Position numbers and translations under genes: made by a program. Positions 7,386 to 17,669 of a stretch of 64,000 nucleotides of DNA are shown here, piece by piece. The number at the start of each line of letters is the position of its first letter. The first letter of the stretch is position 1. Below the pieces are notes generated by a model, which saw only the letters and a program-made list of their open reading frames with translations, had not been told where the DNA came from and did not search any database. Source of the DNA: DASVFB01 sp963766345 (lineage in GTDB: Bacteria > Actinomycetota > Thermoleophilia > Gaiellales > Gaiellaceae). The DNA lies in assembly GCA_963766345.1 (NCBI GenBank), contig CAVXZL010000012.1, positions 248,001 through 312,000 on the forward strand, read 5' to 3'.

Positions 7386-9746
7386 TCCCGCACCCGTGCT
7401 TCGCCGTCGAGCCTTGGTCGGTGAGGGAGACCGACCTCGACCTCGACGTCCTCGCGCAGACGGAGTCGGTCTTCGCGCTCGCGAACGGGCACATCGGCCT
7501 GCGCGGCAACCTCGACGAGGGCGAGCCGAACGGCCTGCCCGGCACGTACCTGAACTCGTTCTACGAGCTGCGGCCGCTGCCGATCGCCGAGGCGAGCTAC
7601 GGCAACCCGGAGTCGGGGCAGACGATCGTCAACGTCACGGATGCGAAGATCATCCGCCTGCTCGTCGACGACGAGCCGTTCGACATCCGCTACGGGCAAC
7701 TGCTCGCGCACGAGCGCGTGCTCGACATGCGCGCGGGGACGCTCGTGCGCCGCGCGGAATGGGCGTCGCCGGCCGGCGACTCCGTGCGCATCCGCTCGAC
7801 GCGCCTCGTCTCGTTCGCACAACGCGCGGTCGGCGCGATCCTCTACGAGGTCGAGCCGATCGACGGACCGCTCCGGGTGATCGTGCAATCCGAGCTGCTC
7901 GCGAACGAGCCGGGGTCTGCGATGCCCAGCTCCGACCCGCGCGCGGCGGCGGCGCTCGAGGCGCCGCTCAAGTCCGAGGGTTACTTCGACCGTGGCGCCG
8001 GCGCCGTCCTGCTGCACTCGACGAAGCGCAGCGAGCTCCGGATGGGCGCCGCGTTCGACCACATCGTGGACGGCCCCGACGGAACCGACGTCACCGCCGA
8101 GAGCAGCCCGCACGTGGGGCGGCTCACGGTAGCCGCGGATCTCGAGCAGGGAACGTGCCTCCGCGTCGTCAAGTTCTTCGCCTACGGCTGGTCGAGCCAG
8201 CGCTCGTTCCCGGCGATCCGCGACCAGGTGATCGCGGCGCTGTCCGAGGCACGACACACCGGCTGGGAGGGCCTCGTCAACGCACAGCGCGAGTACCTCG
8301 ACGCCTTCTGGGGGCGCGCGGACGTGGAGCTCGAGGGCGACACCGAGTTGCAACAGGCGGTCCGCTTCGGCCTCTTCCACACGCTCCAGGCCGGCGCGCG
8401 AGCAGAGCTGCGCGCGATCTCGGCGAAGGGGCTCACGGGCCCGGGCTACGACGGGCACACGTTCTGGGACACGGAGAGCTTCGTCCTGCCCGTGCTCACG
8501 TACACCGTGCCGGAGGCCGCGCGCGACGCGCTCCGCTGGCGGCATGTCACGCTCGACCTCGCGCGGGAGCGCGCCAAGCAGCTCAACCTCGAGGGCGCGG
8601 CGTTTCCGTGGCGCACGATCCGCGGCCAGGAGTGCTCGGGCTACTGGCCTGCGGGCACGGCCGCGTTCCACATCGGCGCCGACATCGCGGACGCGACGCA
8701 GCGCTACTACAACGCGACTCAGGACGACACGTTCGACCGCGAGGTGGGGCTCGAGCTGCTCGTCGAGACGGCCCGCCTCTGGCGCTCGCTCGGGCATCAC
8801 GATCCCGACGGCAACTTCCGCATCGACGGTGTCACGGGCCCCGACGAGTACAGCGCGGTGGCGGACAACAACGTCTACACGAACCTCATGGCGCAGCGGA
8901 ACCTGCGCGCGGCCGCGGACGCCGTCGCGAGGCACCCGCGGCGCGCGGCGGAGCTCGAGACAGACTTCGAAGAGGCGGCCGCATGGCGCGACGCCGCCCG
9001 TGACATGGTCGTGCCCTGGGACGACGCGCTCGGCGTCCACCCGCAGGCCGAAGGCTTCACGAGCCACCAGGTCTGGGACTTCGAGAACACGACGGCGGAG
9101 CAGTACCCGCTGCTGCTGCACTTCCCCTACTTCGACCTCTACCGCCAGCAGGTCGTCAAGCAGGCCGACCTCGTGCTCGCGCTGCACGTGCGCGGCGACA
9201 TGTTCACCGACGAGGAGAAGGTGCGCGACTTCGAGTACTACGAGCGCATCACGGTGCGCGACTCGTCGCTGTCGGCGTGCACGCAGGCGGTGATGGCGGC
9301 CGAGACCGGGCACCTCGAGCTCGCCTACGACTACTTCGCCGAGGCGGCGCTGATGGATTTGCACGACCTCGAGCACAACACGCGCGACGGCGTGCACATC
9401 GCGTCGCTCGCGGGAGCGTGGACGGCGGCGGTCGCCGGCTTCGGAGGCATGCGCGACCACGAGGGCGAGCTGACGTTTGCGCCCCGGCTGCCGGCGCGGC
9501 TCGCGCGACTCCGCTTCCGCCTCGTCTTCCGCGGGCGCCGCCTCCACGTGGACGTCACGAAGCGGGACGCGACGTACACGCTCCTCGACGGGCGACGGCC
9601 TCCGCATCGCGCACCACGGACGGCCGCTCGACCTCGCTCCGGGCGCACCCGCGACGGAGCCGATCCCGTCGATCGCCGAGCGGCCGCGGCCGATCCAGCC
9701 GCCCGGACGCGAGCCGGTGCGCCGCGCGCCCGAGGGCGCGCCCTAG
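7382..9746 (+). CDS. GH65 disaccharide phosphorylase (frameshifted near 9593)
   Basis: About 787 residues. The N-terminal sandwich domain (ESVFALANGHIGLRGNLDEG) leads into an (alpha/alpha)6 barrel with HTFWDTESF and the catalytic general acid Glu489 in GVTGPDEYSAVADNN. KQADLVLALHV supplies the phosphate-binding side. Family 65 enzymes reversibly phosphorolyse maltose, trehalose, kojibiose or nigerose to beta-glucose 1-phosphate, and the adjacent HAD mutase uses that product. Exact disaccharide specificity cannot be read from sequence. The last 50 residues (GDGLRIAHHGRPLDLAPG, then a Pro-rich end) are one base out of phase after about 9593, where a run of G has one base too many. A hairpin follows at 9778. 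Confidence 0.88.
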
Positions 9747-9777
9747 CCCGGCAGAGCAGGCGCACAAACAAGAGCCT

Positions 9778-9802
9778 CGTTTCGCGCCCCGAGCGCGAAA
9801 CG
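9778..9802 (+). terminator. Perfect 10-bp hairpin after GH65 gene
   Basis: CGTTTCGCGC (9778-9787), loop CCCGA, GCGCGAAACG (9793-9802). It lies 31 bases after the GH65 stop and 135 bases before the next start, separating the sugar operon from the secreted-protein genes. Confidence 0.7.
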
Positions 9803-9937
9803 ATTGTCACGAACTCGCCTGTGGGTTTCCCGAAGGCGATTCGGGGTCTGACCACGATGGCCCCGCGCCGCGCGCGGACGACCATCAGCCAAAAGCACCA
9901 GGCATCGACCCCCAGACACAAGACGAAAGGAGCACCG

Positions 9938-10432
9938 GTGAAACACTTTCGCGGACTTTCCTTCCTGATCGCGGCGGTCGCTCTCGCAGCGGTCGTTGCG
10001 GGCACCGCCTTCGCGGCCGCCCAGACAAAGGTCGCGTTCAAAGGCACGTACATCGGCAAGGTGACCGAGAAGGTCGACGGCTCGAACGTAACCGCCTCCG
10101 CGAGCGGCGCCGGCAAGGGCACCGCCATCGGCGTCGGCAAGCTCGCCGGCGTCGTCAAGGCGACCACGGCGAACCCGCCGTGCTCCCCGATTCTCGGCCC
10201 CGGGACGATCTCGGGTCTGAAGGGCAAGCTGAAGATCAGCGTCATAGCACCGTCGCGCGGCTGCGCTGCCGGCGAGGACGACCAGGACAGCATCACGGTC
10301 TCCGGCACGGCAAAGGTCACCGGCGGGACGCTCAAGTTCCGGAAGGCCAAGGGCTCCCTGCACTTCAGCGGCCACTACGACCGGAAGGCCGGCACGTTCA
10401 ACGTAACCCTCACGGGCAGCCTCACCTACTAG
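9938..10432 (+). CDS. Secreted protein of unknown function
   Basis: 164 residues from a GTG preceded by GAAAGGAG. A clear signal peptide (KHFRGLSFLIAAVALAAVV, cleavage probably after TAFAAA near residue 28) is followed by a beta-rich, Gly/Thr/Lys-rich chain with two cysteines (NPPCSP and SRGCAAG), possibly disulfide-bonded. The end repeats short alternating patterns (SGTAKVTGGTLKFRKAKG) that suggest a small beta-sandwich or barrel. I do not recognise the family. It is followed 41 bases later by a second secreted protein gene. Confidence 0.7.
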   Translation: MKHFRGLSFLIAAVALAAVVAGTAFAAAQTKVAFKGTYIGKVTEKVDGSNVTASASGAGKGTAIGVGKLAGVVKATTANPPCSPILGPGTISGLKGKLKISVIAPSRGCAAGEDDQDSITVSGTAKVTGGTLKFRKAKGSLHFSGHYDRKAGTFNVTLTGSLTY

Positions 10433-10473
10433 GCGACTCGTACGAACGGCATTCGAAAAGAGGTGCAGAGAAA

Positions 10474-11359
10474 GTGAAAAGAATCCTCCTGCCGGCGCTG
10501 GTGGTAGTCACGGCCCTGATGGTCGGACGAGCCGCCGCCGCAGACATCCCGTTCCCGTCGACGAGCTCGGGCGACGTCTTCGTGATCGCCCAGACCGTGA
10601 CCGCCGACGGGGCGATGCACGACTACTTCAAGCCCGGCGAGACGGTCGTCTTCCGCGCCTATGCGGTCGACGGCAAGAACCAGAAGATCCTGACCGACGC
10701 GAAGTTCTTCTACGCGACGATCCCCGGCCAGCCGAACGTCAAGTTCAAGTACGACCCGAAGGCGAAGACCGCGCTGGGGCAGTACGCGTGGATCGGCACC
10801 TGGACGGTTCCCTCCACGTACCAGGTCGGGCTCGTGAACTTCAAGGTGCTCGTCCAGTCGAAGACGAAGCGGCGCGGCTCGTTCGTCCAGATGCCGGTCG
10901 CAACGTCGCAGCTGACGATCACGAACACCCCGCCGACGACCGGGACGACGCCTCCGGCCAGCATCTCGACGCCGACCGGCACGGACGACAGTGTCCTCTA
11001 CGCCGACAGCGTCAACGGCACGCGTCCCGCAGGGCGCTGCGCCGCGGCCGATCGGCTGCACGCAGACCAACGTGTTCAAGCGCGGCGAGCAGTTCGTTCT
11101 GCGCACGTGGGGCTTCGACCTGAAGACGAAGACGGTGCTCTCGCTCGAGAACGTCACCGAGGCGCACTTCACCGTCCCCGGCCAGCCGAACGTGACCCTG
11201 AACTGGGGCTCGCACGGCACGGCGAAGGTCTTCTTCTGGACGAACTTCTGGAACATCCCGACGACGTTCCCGCTGGGCGACATCACCGTGAAGGTCAGCT
11301 ACACGCTGACCACCGGCAAGGTCGCGACCCTCGACTACCCGATCACGATCATCCCGTAG
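10474..11359 (+). CDS. Secreted protein, duplicated beta domain (frameshifted near 11040)
   Basis: GTG start with a purine-rich leader; a signal peptide (KRILLPALVVVTALMVG, cut near RAAAA) leads to about 260 mature residues. Two halves resemble each other. Each contains FKxGExxVFRxYAxD or the matching FKRGEQFVLRTWGFD, an IPGQPNVKFKYDP or VPGQPNVTLNWGS strand, and W-rich IGTWTVPSTYQVG versus WTNFWNIPTTFPLGD. It is therefore an internal duplication of an Ig-like unit. A Thr/Pro linker separates them. The reading frame slips by one base near 11040, between the linker and PRPIGCTQTNVFK. Function unknown. Confidence 0.7.
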
Positions 11360-11405
11360 CTCGCTACCCAAACACCCCCAGAGATCCCGAAAGCGAGACG
11401 AAACC

Positions 11406-12966
11406 ATGAGCACCAAGACCAGGACGATCTCCCTCCTCGGCGCGGTGCTGACAGGCGCACTGATCCTGTCGGCACCCGCCCTCGCGTCACCCGCCGCGCT
11501 GACTCCGCCCGCGATTCCGGGCGTAGCCGCGGCACCCGGCCCGCTCGCCTCGCCGTTCACGGCCTCGGCGACGATGGGCATCCTCGCGACGAAGCCCGAC
11601 ATCGGGCTCGCCGGCCAGACGTTCACGCTCTCCGGCTCGGGCCTCGCCCCGAACAAGGACGTGAGCATCGTCTGGAACACCGCCAACGTCACGTGGGTCG
11701 TCGACGCCAGGCCCGACAGCGTCGACTACCTCGGACGCAAGGCCGACAAGATCAACGTCGTCCTGGCGACGACGAAGACGGACGCGCAAGGCGCGTTCTC
11801 GATCACGCTGAAGGCGCCGAAGGACTTCGGCGGCATCCACGACATCTACGCCGTCGTGGACGGCGTGCAGGTCGCGAAGGGCGGCTTCCTGATCGCCCGC
11901 ACCGCGACGATGACCCCGAAGAAGGGGCCGATCGGCACGATGATCACGGTCACGTACACCGGCCTCGGCTCCTCGCTCTACGAGGGCGGCGCGTCGATGC
12001 AGTACGACAACCACTACGTCGGCGCGATCATGGCCAACTGGACGCGCGGCGTCGCAACCGTGCAGATCCGCGCCGCAGGCCCCGTCGGCCGCCACACGAT
12101 CGAGGTCACCGACGCGATCAGCTTCGACTACCTCAACCTCCCGCAGTCGCCGATCCCGTGGGCGACCGGGAAGAGCTTCACGTTCACGCGTCACGAAGGA
12201 CCTCGGCCGCCCGAAGAACCGGATGGACTGGCCGGTCGCGGTCTCGCCGACGCTCGATGCGAAGACGACGATGTCCACCGTCAGCGGAGGCGCGACCGGC
12301 ACGGCGACTGCCAGGCTGTCGTCGACGTCGGGCGCGGTCATGTCGAAGGTCGACGTGTCGGCGAGCGGCCTGGCGCCGAGCACGCCTGTCAGCCTCGTGT
12401 GGTCGACCGTCGTCGGGAACCGCGTCAACTGCAGCGGCACCTGCTGGAGCTTCGTCTCCGTTCCGCTCGGCACGGGCACGGCAGCCGCCGACGGCACCCT
12501 CACGAGCAACGTGCAGGTCCCGGACGGGCTCGGCGGCTGGCACGTGATCCAGCTGCTGCAGAACGGCTCGGTGAAGGCGCAGGTTCCGTACTACGTCAAG
12601 CGCAGCATCGTCGGCAACGGCGTGTCGAAGCTGCGGCTGAAGGCGGGCCAGCCGTTCACCGTGCACCTCAAGGGCCTCGGCTGGACACAGCTCGACAACA
12701 CCATCGCCGTCGACTACGACAACAGCTACATCGGTTACGGGTGCGGCTTCAACTCGAACGGCGACGTCGTGATGCACCTCATCGCGACGGGAGCGCCGGG
12801 CACGCACCTGATCGACATGTACCCGCTGCTGTACACGCAGCAGCCGTCTTACGCGAACACGCCCTACGGGATGATCCCGGTGCTGACGTACGCGCGTGAT
12901 GTTCCGGGCCTCGCGCTCGGCTACCAGCTGCCGGCAATCCGCCTGGCCATCGAGGTCGTCAAGTAG
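11406..12966 (+). CDS. Secreted IPT/TIG-like multi-domain protein (frameshifted near 12190)
   Basis: About 519 residues. Signal peptide at 1-28 (LLGAVLTGALILSAPALA). Several TIG/IPT-like units follow: LAGQTFTLSGSGLAPNKDVS, MTPKKGPIGTMITVTYTG, VDVSASGLAPSTPVSLVW and LRLKAGQPFTVHLKGLG all show the pro-Gly-hydrophobic strand pattern of those Ig-like domains. Three cysteines lie in NCSGTC and GYGCGF. The frame slips by one base around 12186-12193, after GKSFTFT; downstream TKDLGRPKNRMDW continues. Probably a cell-surface or matrix protein acting with the two preceding secreted genes, which share spacing and direction. A nested hairpin follows. Confidence 0.7.
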
Positions 12967-12972
12967 GCGAGT

Positions 12973-13011
12973 CTCCGCCGCGGAGGGGCGACGGCCCCTC
13001 CACTGGCGGAG
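12973..13011 (+). terminator. Nested hairpin after the secreted-protein cluster
   Basis: Outer arms CTCCGCC (12973-12979) and GGCGGAG (13005-13011) enclose a perfect inner hairpin GAGGGGC-GACG-GCCCCTC (12983-13000). It starts six bases after the preceding stop. Confidence 0.75.
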
Positions 13012-13030
13012 GGCGCCCGCGAGAGGCGAA

Positions 13031-15610
13031 ATGGTGCTCTTCGACTTCTCGAAGAGGCGCAGAGCGGGTCGCGGGCCTGGGGGTGTCGCGACCCGCTCAC
13101 CCTTCCGTTCGGACGTTGCGGACGCACAGACGCGTGCGCCGCTGGAGAGCGGTTCGCTGGAACGATGGACGCGTATCGTCTTGCGGTTCCGGGGCGCAGT
13201 GTTGGCGTTCTGGCTCGCCGTCCTGGTGAGCGGCATAGCTCTCTCGCTTCACTTGCCCGGGCATCTCGTCAACTCGTTCGCGGTGCCGGGCACGGCGTCG
13301 GCGCAGGCGGAGTCGGCGCTCGCGGCCGGGTTCGGCGAGCGGCCCGAAGGAACCTTCACGGTCGTCTTCCGAACCCATCGCTCGCTGGACGCGGCGGTGC
13401 AGGCTCGGCTTCGTGCGCGTCTCGTGCGAGCTGCGCACATTCTCCCCGGCGGCCGGCTCGCGACGTTCCGTGCGGGCGGCGGCGTCGTCTACGGCGACGT
13501 CGAGACGAACCTCCGCCTCCAGCAGGCGAAGGCCTACACGTCGCGGTTGCGGCGCGCACTCGGCCCAGATGCGCTCGTCACCGGGCAGCCCGCGATCCAG
13601 CACGACCTCGATCCGCAGCTCGCCTCCGACCTGCGGCGCGGCGAGACGCTCGCGTTGCCGCTCGCGCTCCTCGTCCTCGCGTTCGTGCTCGGGCTGTCGC
13701 TTGCGCTCGCGATCCCGTTCGTCTTCGCCGCGTGCACGATCGGCGGCACGCTCGCCCTGCTCTACGTGACGGCGCAGTTCGTCTCGGTCAGCTCGTACGC
13801 GACGAACCTCGTCGAGCTGATCGGGCTCGGCCTCGCGATCGACTACTCGCTGCTCATCGTGTGCCGGTTCCGCGAGGAACTCGCGGAAGACGACTCGACC
13901 GACGACGCCGTCGTGCGCACGATCGCAGGTGCCGGACGCGCGGTCGTCTTCTCCGGCCTCGCGGTTGCGATCGGGCTCGCACTCCTCTTCTTCGTGCCGG
14001 TGCCGTTCATCCGGACCCTCGGCCTCGCGGGGCTGCTCATCCCGCTCGTCTCGATCGCCGCCGCACTGACGCTCCAGCCCGCGCTGCTCTCCCTGTGCGG
14101 CCGGCGCGCGCTCGGCCGCGAGCGCTCCCGGAAGCACGAGCCGTGGGCGGCGCTCGCGCGCGCGATCATGCGCCGTCCTCTCGCCGTGCTCCTTCCGACG
14201 GCGGCGCTGCTCGTCGCTGCCGCGACGCCGGTCGCGTTCCTGCACCTGACGCCCGGCTCGCTGACGAGCCTGCCGCAGAACACCGAGGCGACACGCGGCT
14301 TCGTCGCGCTCAGCGATGCGTTCGGCCCGGGCGCGCTCACGCCGACCGAGGTCGTCGTCGACGCGGGACGTCCGGGCGCCGCTCGTGCGCAGCATGTGCA
14401 CGAGCGGCTCGATGCGATCTCCAACCGCCTGCTGCACGACCCGGAGGTCTCGCTCGTCGCGATCGGCAGCGAGGCGCCGTACGTCTCCCGCGACGGCCGG
14501 TACGCGCGGATGTTCGTCGTCGGCCGCCACGACTACGGCGATCCCGCGTCGCGCCGACTCGTCGCGCGCCTGCGCGAGTTGACCGTTCCCGGCACGGGGG
14601 TGCTCGTCGGCGGCGCGGGACCGAAGGGAGCGGACTTCCTCTCGCGCAGCTACGCGCCCTTCCCCTGGCTCGTCGCGGCTGCGCTGCTGCTCACGTACCT
14701 CGTGCTCGCGCGCGCGTTCCGCTCGCTCTTGCTGCCGCTGAAGGCCGTCCTCCTGAACCTGCTCTCCGTCGCCGCCGCGTACGGGATGCTCGTGGCCGTC
14801 TTCCGCTTCGGCGTCGGCGCCGGCCTCCTCGGCGTCGAGCGCTCGGCGCAGATCGAGGGCTGGATCCCGATCTTCCTCTTCGCGGCGCTCTTCGGGCTCT
14901 CGATGGACTACGAGGTGTTCCTCGTGTCGCGGATGCGCGAGCGGTGGGACGCGCACGGCGACAACGTCGACGCCGTGGCATTCGGGCTCGAGCGGACCGG
15001 GCGTCTCATCACCGCGGCCGCGCTCGTGATGGCGGTGTCGTTCGGCGGCTTCGTCGTCGGCAGCGTCCCCGGACTGCAGCAGTTCGGGCTCGGCCTCGCC
15101 CTCGCGGTCCTCATCGACGCGACACTCGTGCGCGCGCTCCTCGTGCCGTCGCTGATGGCGCTCCTCGGGCGGTGGAACTGGTGGCTGCCTTCCATGAGGC
15201 GTCGATACCTCGTCCCGGTCGTCGCTGCACTGGCGCTCGTCGCTGCGCCGAGCGGCGTCGCGGCTCCCGCGAAGACCGTTCGGCTCGCGATCGCGCACGT
15301 CGTGTCGAATTGCCACGTGTGGCGGACACCGGCGAAGCTGCTCGGCCCCACGCTCAGGATCACGGTCGCGCGTGGAGACCGCGTCGTCATCCGGCCCGAC
15401 TGCCCGATGGACTTCGATCTCGCGCAGACGAAAGGGCCGCGGCTCGCGCTCGGCGATCCGCGGATCTACGCCGGCGCATCTCGCACGGTCACCTTTCGGA
15501 AGCCCGGCGTCTACCGCCTCACCGCGACGAACGTGCAGACGCCGGAGGAGCGTGGGCTCACCGTTCTGGGCGGCGTGAACACGCTCACGCTGACCGTTGT
15601 CGTCAGGTAG
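13031..15610 (+). CDS. MMPL/RND-type membrane transporter fused to a secreted beta domain
   Basis: 859 residues from the ATG at 13031. Residues 40-721 form an MMPL-family exporter: a first helix (VLAFWLAVLVSGIALSL), a large extracellular domain, two six-helix bundles, and the RND hallmark Asp motifs LGLAIDYSLLIVCRF and FGLSMDYEVFLVSRM. MMPL proteins export lipids or other hydrophobic compounds using proton motive force. After WNWWLPSM at residue 722 a second signal-peptide-like stretch (RRRYLVPVVAALALVAA) introduces about 115 residues of beta-rich sequence (HVVSNCHVWRTP, ARGDRVVIRPDCPMDFDLAQ) reminiscent of cupredoxin-like secreted domains. An in-frame ATG at 15194 could start it as a separate protein. 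Either a true fusion or two genes joined by a lost stop. Confidence 0.8.
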   Translation: MVLFDFSKRRRAGRGPGGVATRSPFRSDVADAQTRAPLESGSLERWTRIVLRFRGAVLAFWLAVLVSGIALSLHLPGHLVNSFAVPGTASAQAESALAAGFGERPEGTFTVVFRTHRSLDAAVQARLRARLVRAAHILPGGRLATFRAGGGVVYGDVETNLRLQQAKAYTSRLRRALGPDALVTGQPAIQHDLDPQLASDLRRGETLALPLALLVLAFVLGLSLALAIPFVFAACTIGGTLALLYVTAQFVSVSSYATNLVELIGLGLAIDYSLLIVCRFREELAEDDSTDDAVVRTIAGAGRAVVFSGLAVAIGLALLFFVPVPFIRTLGLAGLLIPLVSIAAALTLQPALLSLCGRRALGRERSRKHEPWAALARAIMRRPLAVLLPTAALLVAAATPVAFLHLTPGSLTSLPQNTEATRGFVALSDAFGPGALTPTEVVVDAGRPGAARAQHVHERLDAISNRLLHDPEVSLVAIGSEAPYVSRDGRYARMFVVGRHDYGDPASRRLVARLRELTVPGTGVLVGGAGPKGADFLSRSYAPFPWLVAAALLLTYLVLARAFRSLLLPLKAVLLNLLSVAAAYGMLVAVFRFGVGAGLLGVERSAQIEGWIPIFLFAALFGLSMDYEVFLVSRMRERWDAHGDNVDAVAFGLERTGRLITAAALVMAVSFGGFVVGSVPGLQQFGLGLALAVLIDATLVRALLVPSLMALLGRWNWWLPSMRRRYLVPVVAALALVAAPSGVAAPAKTVRLAIAHVVSNCHVWRTPAKLLGPTLRITVARGDRVVIRPDCPMDFDLAQTKGPRLALGDPRIYAGASRTVTFRKPGVYRLTATNVQTPEERGLTVLGGVNTLTLTVVVR

Positions 15611-15650
15611 CGCGCGAACCGACAACGCGCGCTCGCGCGTATCTCCATCA

Positions 15651-16964
15651 GTGGCGCTTTCCCGCAACGCTGCGCCGTCGGGCAGGCGGCTCTTCGTGCA
15701 GTTCGCCCTCTCCGGCCTCGCGGCGATGCTCATCGTCGCGCTCGCGGCGACGATCGTGCTGCGCCGCGCCGGTGAAAGGGAGTCTGTGCGGGACGCGCGC
15801 CGCCTGACGGAGGTGCTCGGACGGAGCGTCGTCGAGCCGAACCTCGACGACGGCGTCGTGCGCGGCAACCGCGTCCAGCTCGCCGCGTTCGACCGGCTCG
15901 TGCATGAGCGCGTGCTGCGAAGCCCCGTGGTGCGCGTCAAGCTCTGGACGGCGGACGGGCGTATCGCGTACTCGGACGAGCCCCGTCTCGTCGGCTCGCG
16001 CTATCCGCTCGGCGACGACGAGGTGGCGACGCTGAGAGGGAACGGCGTCGAGGCCGGCATCAGCGACCTCTCGGCGCCGGAGAACCGGTACGAGCGGCCG
16101 CGCCGCAAACTGCTCGAGGTGTACATGCCGGTGCACACGACGAGCGGCCGGCCGCTCCTGTTCGAGACGTACCTCCGGTTCAGCGACGTCGCCGCGAGCG
16201 GTCGCAAGGTCTGGCTTGCGTTCCTGCCCGCGCTCTTCGTCGCGCTGCTCATGCTCTGGCTGCTGCAGCTGCCGATCGCACTCTCGCTCGCACGACGTCT
16301 CCGCCGCGCGCATGCGGAGCGCGAGGCGCTGCTCCTGCGCGCATTGAACGCGTCGGACGTGGAACGGCGAGTCATTGCGGCCGACCTCCACGACGGCGTC
16401 GTGCAGGATCTCGCCGGCACGTCGTATGCGCTGGCCGTCGCTGCGGAGAAGGTCGACAACACACCGGCGAAAGAGGTCGCACGCACGCTGCGCACCGGCG
16501 CGGACGCGACGCGACAGTCGATGCGCCAGCTGCGCTCGCTCCTCGTCGAGATCTATCCGCCGAACCTGCGCGACGCCGGCCTCGAGCCTGCGCTGAACGA
16601 CCTCGCGGCGAAGGCGGTCGCACGCGGCGTAGCGGTCGACGTCGACGTCGCCGACGGCATCCGGCCGAGCGACGAGACGGAGCGTCTCGTCTTCCGCACC
16701 GCGCAGGAGGCGCTCCGCAACGTCGTCGAGCACGCGGGTGCGGAAACGTGCAGCATCGACGTCCATGCGAACGGCTCGGACGTGGTGCTCGTCGTCGCCG
16801 ACGACGGACGTGGCTTCGAACGCGCGGTGCTCGAGGAACGGCGTTCGGAAGGACACCTGGGGCTCGCGTTGCTCGTCGACCAGGCGGCCGATCTCGGCGG
16901 CAGCCTCGACATCGACTCGACGCCCGGCGCGGGCACGCGCGTGACGCTGAGGCTGCCGCGATGA
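15651..16964 (+). CDS. NarL-type sensor histidine kinase
   Basis: 437 residues from a GTG at 15651 (a TTG at 15597 would overlap the preceding gene). TM1 near residues 10-32 and TM2 near 185-210 bracket an extracytoplasmic sensor of about 150 residues. The cytoplasmic part has the HisKA_3 box VIAADLHDGVVQDLAG with the phospho-accepting His, then the ATPase domain: N box AQEALRNVVEHAGA, G1 box VVADDGRGFERAV, G2 GHLGLALLVDQA. It is coupled to its response regulator by an ATGA overlap. The ligand is unknown; the neighbouring MMPL exporter and small secreted peptide are candidate targets. Confidence 0.88.
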   Translation: MALSRNAAPSGRRLFVQFALSGLAAMLIVALAATIVLRRAGERESVRDARRLTEVLGRSVVEPNLDDGVVRGNRVQLAAFDRLVHERVLRSPVVRVKLWTADGRIAYSDEPRLVGSRYPLGDDEVATLRGNGVEAGISDLSAPENRYERPRRKLLEVYMPVHTTSGRPLLFETYLRFSDVAASGRKVWLAFLPALFVALLMLWLLQLPIALSLARRLRRAHAEREALLLRALNASDVERRVIAADLHDGVVQDLAGTSYALAVAAEKVDNTPAKEVARTLRTGADATRQSMRQLRSLLVEIYPPNLRDAGLEPALNDLAAKAVARGVAVDVDVADGIRPSDETERLVFRTAQEALRNVVEHAGAETCSIDVHANGSDVVLVVADDGRGFERAVLEERRSEGHLGLALLVDQAADLGGSLDIDSTPGAGTRVTLRLPR

Positions 16965-17587
16965 TCCGCGTCCTCGTCGCCGACGACCACGCCGTCGTGC
17001 GCGACGGGCTCGAGCAGCTCGTCCGGTCGGCTGACGACCTCGAGTTCGTCGGCAGCGCGGGAGACGGCGGCGAGGCCGTCGACCTCGGCGTGAAGCTCCG
17101 GCCCGACGTCGTCCTCATGGATCTCTCGATGCCTGACCTCGACGGCATCGAGGCGACGCGCCGGCTCGTGAAGCGCGTGCCGGACGTGCAGGTCGTCGTG
17201 CTGACCTCGTTCTCCGACCGCGGCCGGATCCTCGGCGCGCTCGACGCCGGCGCGGTCGGCTACCTGCTCAAGGACGCGACTCCGGAGGAGCTCCTCAACG
17301 GGATCCGTGCGGCGGCACGCGGCGAGTCGCCGCTCGCGCCGAAGGCGGCGCGCGCGCTGCTGGACGCCCACGTCGAGCAGGAGCAGGAGCCGCTGCGCGG
17401 ACGCGAGCGGGAGATCCTCGCGCTCGTCGCGGCGGGGCACCCGAACAAGATCATCGCCCGGCGCCTCGGGATCAGCGAGAAGACGGTCAAGTCGCACCTG
17501 ACGAGCGTCTACCGGCAGATCGGCGTGACCGACCGCGTCCAGGCGGCGCTCTGGGCGCGCGACCACGGCATCACCGCCGAGTCGTAA
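16961..17587 (+). CDS. NarL/FixJ-family response regulator
   Basis: 208 residues; start overlaps the kinase stop. Receiver domain: acidic pair ADDH at the N-terminus, phospho-Asp in DVVLMDLSMPD, Thr/Ser switch in VVLTSFSD, Lys in YLLKDATPEEL. After a linker the LuxR-type HTH reads LRGREREILALVAAGHPNK and RRLGISEKTVKSHLTSVY. It is the obvious partner of the preceding kinase. A small His-rich secreted peptide gene follows 82 bases downstream. Confidence 0.92.
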   Translation: MIRVLVADDHAVVRDGLEQLVRSADDLEFVGSAGDGGEAVDLGVKLRPDVVLMDLSMPDLDGIEATRRLVKRVPDVQVVVLTSFSDRGRILGALDAGAVGYLLKDATPEELLNGIRAAARGESPLAPKAARALLDAHVEQEQEPLRGREREILALVAAGHPNKIIARRLGISEKTVKSHLTSVYRQIGVTDRVQAALWARDHGITAES

Positions 17588-17669
17588 GACCATCGTCCCA
17601 TTGCGGTCGGGACCGTGCCGGCGCGAGCCTGTGCGCAGATCCTTTTCCCCACTCCCCCGGAGGTGCTCC

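Noticed and set aside
6623..10432. A single 1269-residue protein joining HAD, GH65 and a secreted protein
   Set aside because: It arises only because two single-base slips bring three separate genes into one open frame. The true HAD and GH65 continuations lie in the neighbouring frame, with an ATGA junction at 7382 and a hairpin at 9778.
13097..15940. A 947-residue minus-strand open frame opposite the MMPL gene, and similar long antisense frames elsewhere (for example 7190-9607)
   Set aside because: Arg/Glu/Asp-rich shadow translations typical of high-GC coding regions; the opposite strand has complete, recognisable proteins.
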